Assembly: GCF_013181195.1 (NCBI RefSeq)
Contig: NZ_SMZP01000001.1
Span: 310,001-374,000, forward strand
Length of the DNA stretch: 64,000 nt
Reading direction: 5' to 3'
Origin: Caulobacter sp. RHG1
Lineage (GTDB): Bacteria > Pseudomonadota > Alphaproteobacteria > Caulobacterales > Caulobacteraceae
A model generated the notes under the pieces. That model was not told the origin of the DNA, ran no database searches, and worked only from the letters and a program-made list of their open reading frames with translations. Below are positions 60,199 to 64,000 of the stretch, piece after piece. Position numbers and translations under genes: made by a program. Every line of letters starts with the position of its first letter. Positions within the stretch are counted from its first letter, which is position 1.

Positions 60199-63100
60199 CT
60201 AGATGACCGACACGTAGGCGGCGACCTGATCCGGATCCAGGCTCTGCACCTGGGCGGTGGTCAGGGCGGAGGCCTGGGTGCTGGTCAGCGCCTTGATGTT
60301 GGTGGTCGTCAGGTGGTCCAGCTGCGTGGTCGACAGGCCCGAGAGCTGCGAGGGCTGCAACTGGCCGATCTGCGTCGTCGTCAGGGCGCCGATGACCGTA
60401 GTGGTCAGCTGGCCCAGCTGGCTGGTGGTCAGGGTTCCCACCTGGGTCGCCGTCAGCTCGCCGAGATCGGTCTGCGAGAGCCCGCGGACCTGAGAGGCGG
60501 TCAGGCCACGAACCTGGGTCGCGTTCAGACCGGCCGACTGGGTGCTGGTCAGGGCCGAGATGTTGGTCGCCGACAGCGCCGACAGCTGGCTGACGGCCAG
60601 GGCTCCGATGTGGGTCGCGTTCAGCTCGCCAACGTCGGTGGTCGACATCGCGGTCAGTTGGCCGGTGGTCAGACCCTTGATCTGCGTGGCGCTCAGCGCG
60701 CCGACCTGGGTGGCGTTCAGAGCCGCGAACGCCGTGGTCGACATCGCGCTGATCTGGGTGCTGGCCAGGCCGCCCACCTGAGTGGTGCTCAGCTGCGCCG
60801 CCTGGGTCGTGGCCAAGGCGGCGATCTGCGCCGTGGTCAGGGCCCCGACCTGCGTGCTGGTCAGCTCGCCGATGTCGGTGGTCGACAGGCTCTTCACCTG
60901 GTCGAGCGTCAGGCCCTTGACCTGGCTGGTAGTCAGCGAGGCCATCTGGGTGGCGTCGAAGCCCGAGATCTTGGTCGACAGCGCGCCCAGCTGGGCGGTG
61001 CTGAGGATGCCGATCTGGGTCGTCGTGAACTCGCCGACATCCGTGGCCGACAGACCCGACAGCTGGCTGTTGGTCAGGCCCTTGATCTGGGTCGCGTTCA
61101 GGGCGCCCATCTGGGTGCTGGTCAGCGCCGACAGCTGGGTCGTGGCCAAGGCACCGATCTGGGCGACCGACAGCGAACCGATCTGCGTGGCGTTCAGCTC
61201 GCCGATGTCGGTCGTCGTCAGGCCCTTCAGCTGATTGGCCGTCAGACCCTTCAGCTGGGTGGCGCTCAGCTCGCCGACCTGCGTGCTGCTCAGGCTGGAG
61301 AAGCCGGTCGAGGTCATCGCGCCCAGCTGGGTCGAGGACAGCGCGCCGACCTGGGTCGTGGCCAGGGCCGCGACGTTGGTGGTGGTCAGGCCAGCCATCT
61401 GGACGTTCGACAGACCCTTCAGTTGGGTCGTGGTGAGCGCGCCCAGCTGGGTGGCGTTCAGCTGCGAGAAGTTGGTCGACGAGATCACGCCCAGCTGGGT
61501 CGAGCTGAGGCCGCCGATCTGAGTGGTCGACAGCTGCTGCACCTGGGTTCCGGCCAGGGCGCCGACCTGGGCCAGCGACAGGGCGCCGACCTGGGTCGAG
61601 GTCAGCTCGCCGACATCGGTCGTCGACAGACCGGCCAGCTGGCTGGCGCTCAGCGCCTGCACCTGGGTGTTGGCCAGAGCCCCCACCTGCGTGCTGGTCA
61701 GGGCCGAGACCTGGGTGGAGGCCAGGCTCTTCAGCTGTTCGGCGGTCAAGGCCTGGATCTGGGTCGTCGCGAACTCGGTGATGTCGGTGCTCGACAGCCC
61801 CTTCAGTTGCGAGCTGGTCAGGGCCTTCATCTGGGTCGCGTTGAAGGCGCCGACCTGGGTCGAGCTCAGCGCCGACAGGCCGGTGGTGGTGAGCGCGGCG
61901 ATCTGCGGAGCCGACAGCGCGCCGAGCTGGGTGGTCCCCAGCTGGCTCACGCCGGTGGTCGTCAGGCCTGCCAGCTGCGAGTTGGTGATGCTCTTCACCT
62001 GGGTCGCGTTCAGCGCGCCCATCTGCGTCGAGCTCATCGCCGACAGGGCCGAAGGCGTCAGGGCGGCGAGCTGAGTGCCCGCCAGAGCGCCGACCTGGGT
62101 CGAGGTCAGTTCGCCGACATCGGTCGTCGACAGGGCGCCCATGTGCAGGGTCGTCAGGCCCTTCAGCTGGGTCGCGGTCAGGGCGCCGACCTGGGTGCTG
62201 TTCAGAGCCCCGAACGCGGTGGTCGACAGCGAGCCCAGCTGGGTGGCGCTGAGGCCGCCGATCTGGGTGGTCGACAGCTGACCGGCCTGGGTCGTGGCCA
62301 GAGCCTTGATCTGGGAGGCCGCCAGGGCCCCGACCTGCGTCGAGCTCAGGTCGCCGATGTCCGTGGTCGACAGACCCTGGACCTGGGTGATGGTCAAGGC
62401 CGCGATCTGGGCGTTGGTCAGGGACGCGCTCTGGGTGCTGTTCAGCGCCGAGATGTTCGTCGCCGACAGGTTCTTGACCTGATCGACCGACAGGGCCGCC
62501 ACCTGGGTCGCCGTGAGCTCGCCGATGTCGGTCGTGCTCAGGTTCTTCACGTGGTCGGCGGTCAGGCCCTTGATCTGGCTGGTCGTCAGCGCGCCCATCT
62601 GGGTCGAGGTCAGCGCCGACAGGCCGGTGGTCGTCAGCGCGCCCACTTGCTGGGTCGTCAGCGCCGCAACCTGGGTCGAGGTCAGCTCACCGATGTCGGT
62701 GGTGGTCAGACCCTTGACCTGCGAAGCGGTCAGACCCGCGATCTGGGTGGTGGCCAGGGCCGCCACCTGGGTGCTGTTCAGCGCCGAGAAGGCGGTTCCG
62801 AGCGCGCCGACCTGGGTCGAAGCCAGGGCGCCGACCTGGGTGGTGGTCAGGGCGCCGATATTGGTGGTCGACAGATCCTTCAGCTGATCGGCCTTCAGGG
62901 CCTTGATCTGCGCGCCGCTCAGCGCCTCGACCTGCGTGGTGCTCAGCTGGTTGAGGCTGGTCGTCGACAGCACGCCGACCTGCGACGCCGTGAGGCCGCC
63001 GATCTGGGTGGTCGTCAGGCCCTGGACCTGAGTGGCCACCAGGGTGCCGATCTGGATGTTCGACAGCGCGCCGACCTGGGTGGCGGTCAGTTCGCCGATG

Positions 63101-64000
63101 TCGGTGGTCGTCATACCCTTCAGCTGGGATGCGGTCAGCGACTGGATCTGGCTGTTGCTCAGCGCATTCACCTGGGTCGTCGACATCGCCGAGATGCCGG
63201 TCGCCGACAGGCTCTTCAGCTGCTCGGCGCTCAGGGCCGAGATCTGGGTCGTGGCCAGCTCACCGATGTCGGTGGTGGTCAGGCCCGCCAACTGCGAGGT
63301 GGTGACGCTCTTGATCTGGGTGGTGGTCAGCGCCGCCACCTGGGTCGAGGCCAGAGCCGAGAAGCCGGTCGCCGTCAGGGCGGCCAGCTGGCTGGGCGCC
63401 AGAGCCTGGATCTGGGTCGTTGTGAACTCGGTGACGTCGGTCGACGTCAGACCCTTCAGCTGGGCGATGGTGACGCCCTTGATCTGAGTGGTGCTCAGCG
63501 CCGCGACCTGAGTGCCGGTCAGGCCCGAGAAGCCGGTCGCCGTCATCGCACCCAGCTGGGTCGCCGCCAGGGCGGCGATCTGGGTGGTCGTGAACTCGCC
63601 CGCGTCAGTGGCCGACAGCGCGCCCATTTGCAGGGTGGTCAGGCCCTTCAGTTGCGTCGCGCTCAGCGCCTGGACCTGGGTGGTGTCGAAGGCGGCGAAC
63701 TTGGTCGTGCCCAGCGCGCCCAGCTGGCTGGAGCTGAGCCCCTTCATCTGGGTGGAGGTCAGTTCGTCGACGTTCAGCGCCGTGATCTGGCCGACCGACA
63801 GGGCGCCGATCTGGGTCTCCGACAGGTCGCCGACGTCGGTCGTGCTCAGGCCGGCGATCTGGGTGTTGGTCAGACCCTTGATCTGGGTGGCCGTCAGCGC
63901 CGCCGTCTGGGTGCTGGTCAGCGCCGAGATGTTCGTCGCCGACAGGTTCTTGATCTGGTCGGCCGACAGCGCGCCGACCTGCGTGGCCGACAGCTCACCG
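60199..64000 (-). CDS. Giant Ser/Thr-rich octapeptide-repeat protein (N-terminus outside the window)
   Basis: The frame is open from the stop at 60199 to the window edge at 64000, at least 1,266 residues, all repeats. The upstream part (63748-64000) continues the same pattern, so the Met at 63747 is internal. The unit is eight residues: [Q/D/G/N]-[V/I/L/F]-x-[A/G/E]-L-[S/T]-x-[T/S], for example QVAALTTT and DIGELTST. Every seventh unit or so begins with D or N (DIGEL), giving a 56-residue super-repeat. Ser+Thr make up roughly a third of residues. The C-terminus is short and non-repetitive (DPDQVAAYVSVI). There is no RTX motif and no cysteine. The function is unknown; a surface fibre or adhesin is likely. 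The GT41 enzyme next door is a candidate modifier. Confidence 0.8.
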   Translation of the reverse strand, partial: GELSATQVGALSADQIKNLSATNISALTSTQTAALTATQIKGLTNTQIAGLSTTDVGDLSETQIGALSVGQITALNVDELTSTQMKGLSSSQLGALGTTKFAAFDTTQVQALSATQLKGLTTLQMGALSATDAGEFTTTQIAALAATQLGAMTATGFSGLTGTQVAALSTTQIKGVTIAQLKGLTSTDVTEFTTTQIQALAPSQLAALTATGFSALASTQVAALTTTQIKSVTTSQLAGLTTTDIGELATTQISALSAEQLKSLSATGISAMSTTQVNALSNSQIQSLTASQLKGMTTTDIGELTATQVGALSNIQIGTLVATQVQGLTTTQIGGLTASQVGVLSTTSLNQLSTTQVEALSGAQIKALKADQLKDLSTTNIGALTTTQVGALASTQVGALGTAFSALNSTQVAALATTQIAGLTASQVKGLTTTDIGELTSTQVAALTTQQVGALTTTGLSALTSTQMGALTTSQIKGLTADHVKNLSTTDIGELTATQVAALSVDQVKNLSATNISALNSTQSASLTNAQIAALTITQVQGLSTTDIGDLSSTQVGALAASQIKALATTQAGQLSTTQIGGLSATQLGSLSTTAFGALNSTQVGALTATQLKGLTTLHMGALSTTDVGELTSTQVGALAGTQLAALTPSALSAMSSTQMGALNATQVKSITNSQLAGLTTTGVSQLGTTQLGALSAPQIAALTTTGLSALSSTQVGAFNATQMKALTSSQLKGLSSTDITEFATTQIQALTAEQLKSLASTQVSALTSTQVGALANTQVQALSASQLAGLSTTDVGELTSTQVGALSLAQVGALAGTQVQQLSTTQIGGLSSTQLGVISSTNFSQLNATQLGALTTTQLKGLSNVQMAGLTTTNVAALATTQVGALSSTQLGAMTSTGFSSLSSTQVGELSATQLKGLTANQLKGLTTTDIGELNATQIGSLSVAQIGALATTQLSALTSTQMGALNATQIKGLTNSQLSGLSATDVGEFTTTQIGILSTAQLGALSTKISGFDATQMASLTTSQVKGLTLDQVKSLSTTDIGELTSTQVGALTTAQIAALATTQAAQLSTTQVGGLASTQISAMSTTAFAALNATQVGALSATQIKGLTTGQLTAMSTTDVGELNATHIGALAVSQLSALSATNISALTSTQSAGLNATQVRGLTASQVRGLSQTDLGELTATQVGTLTTSQLGQLTTTVIGALTTTQIGQLQPSQLSGLSTTQLDHLTTTNIKALTSTQASALTTAQVQSLDPDQVAAYVSVI
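60250..64000. repeat. 24-bp tandem repeats in ~168-bp higher-order units
   Basis: At DNA level the coding repeat is a 24-base unit, with seven units making about 168 bases. Copies vary in codons but share near-identical blocks such as CAGCTCGCCGATGTCGGT (several copies, plus strand) and CTGGGTCGTGGCCAGGGC. The array gives open but meaningless frames on the opposite strand. Such arrays tend to change length by recombination. Confidence 0.88.

Noticed and set aside
60257..63487. Plus-strand frames with repeated PTWV/SSPTSVV segments
   Set aside because: These are the antisense reading of the octapeptide repeat; their regularity is inherited from the coding strand.
60199..63747. Treating Met at 63747 as the start of the repeat protein
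   Set aside because: The frame and the octad pattern continue without break to the window edge, so this Met is an internal repeat residue.
60199..64000. CRISPR array
   Set aside because: The repeats are contiguous, in frame every 24 bases and protein-coding, with no unique spacers and no cas genes.

Overview
The window is GC-rich alphaproteobacterial chromosome, almost certainly Caulobacter or a close relative. The evidence is codon usage (nearly all third positions G or C), five large TonB-dependent receptors, the Caulobacter/Xanthomonas-type receptor at 39377-42157, and a domain that looks like the N-terminal part of the Caulobacter S-layer protein RsaA. I see no rRNA, tRNA, CRISPR array, insertion sequence or phage gene. 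The content is accessory and catabolic: outer-membrane uptake, regulators next to their targets, surface proteins and one efflux system.

Layout. 1-5154: a leftward operon of TonB receptor, CitMHS carboxylate transporter and an AtuA/DUF1446 protein (cut by the window edge), divergent from a DNA-binding protein built on a citrate-synthase fold that has lost its catalytic residues; a perfect inverted repeat lies between them. 5317-8037: an FG-GAP/RTX surface protein ending in an RsaA-N-like domain. 8122-13512: a double-TetR regulator, a TonB receptor and a PhoD-type phosphatase. 13577-25156: a leftward DUF6152/DUF6644/DUF6644/TonB receptor group, a CysB-like LysR regulator, two paralogous secreted proteins of unknown function, a C-terminal-heme cytochrome lipoprotein, a membrane-bound ToxR/CadC-like regulator, an M19 dipeptidase and a PhnD-like binding protein. 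25356-28857: a TonB receptor with a PepSY membrane protein, probably for a metal chelate.

28876-42934 is the most coherent block. It holds phosphonoacetaldehyde hydrolase (phnX), a phosphonate-type FAD oxidoreductase, a DUF5690 transporter, a GntR/UTRA regulator, a Tat-exported phospholipase C, two Asp/Asn-hydroxylase-like oxygenases, two sulfotransferases, a TonB receptor and a PhnZ-like HD oxygenase. Near-identical palindromes (consensus TTTGGTCTATACCAAA) precede the transporter operon, the phospholipase, the TonB receptor operon and the HD gene. I infer that the GntR protein ties them into one regulon for scavenging phosphorus from organophosphonates and phospholipids.

43162-52162 encodes an MdtABC-like tripartite RND pump with its outer-membrane channel. 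52401-55494 is a translationally coupled thiolase/acyl-CoA dehydrogenase/MaoC-like hydratase operon between two intergenic palindromic repeats. 55645-64000 (leftward) encodes a giant Ser/Thr-rich protein made of 8-residue repeats (its N-terminus lies outside the window), followed by a GT41 (OGT-like) glycosyltransferase and a methyltransferase-glycosyltransferase fusion. I infer a surface protein with its own glycosylation enzymes. This locus and the GntR regulon are the two best candidates for undescribed systems.
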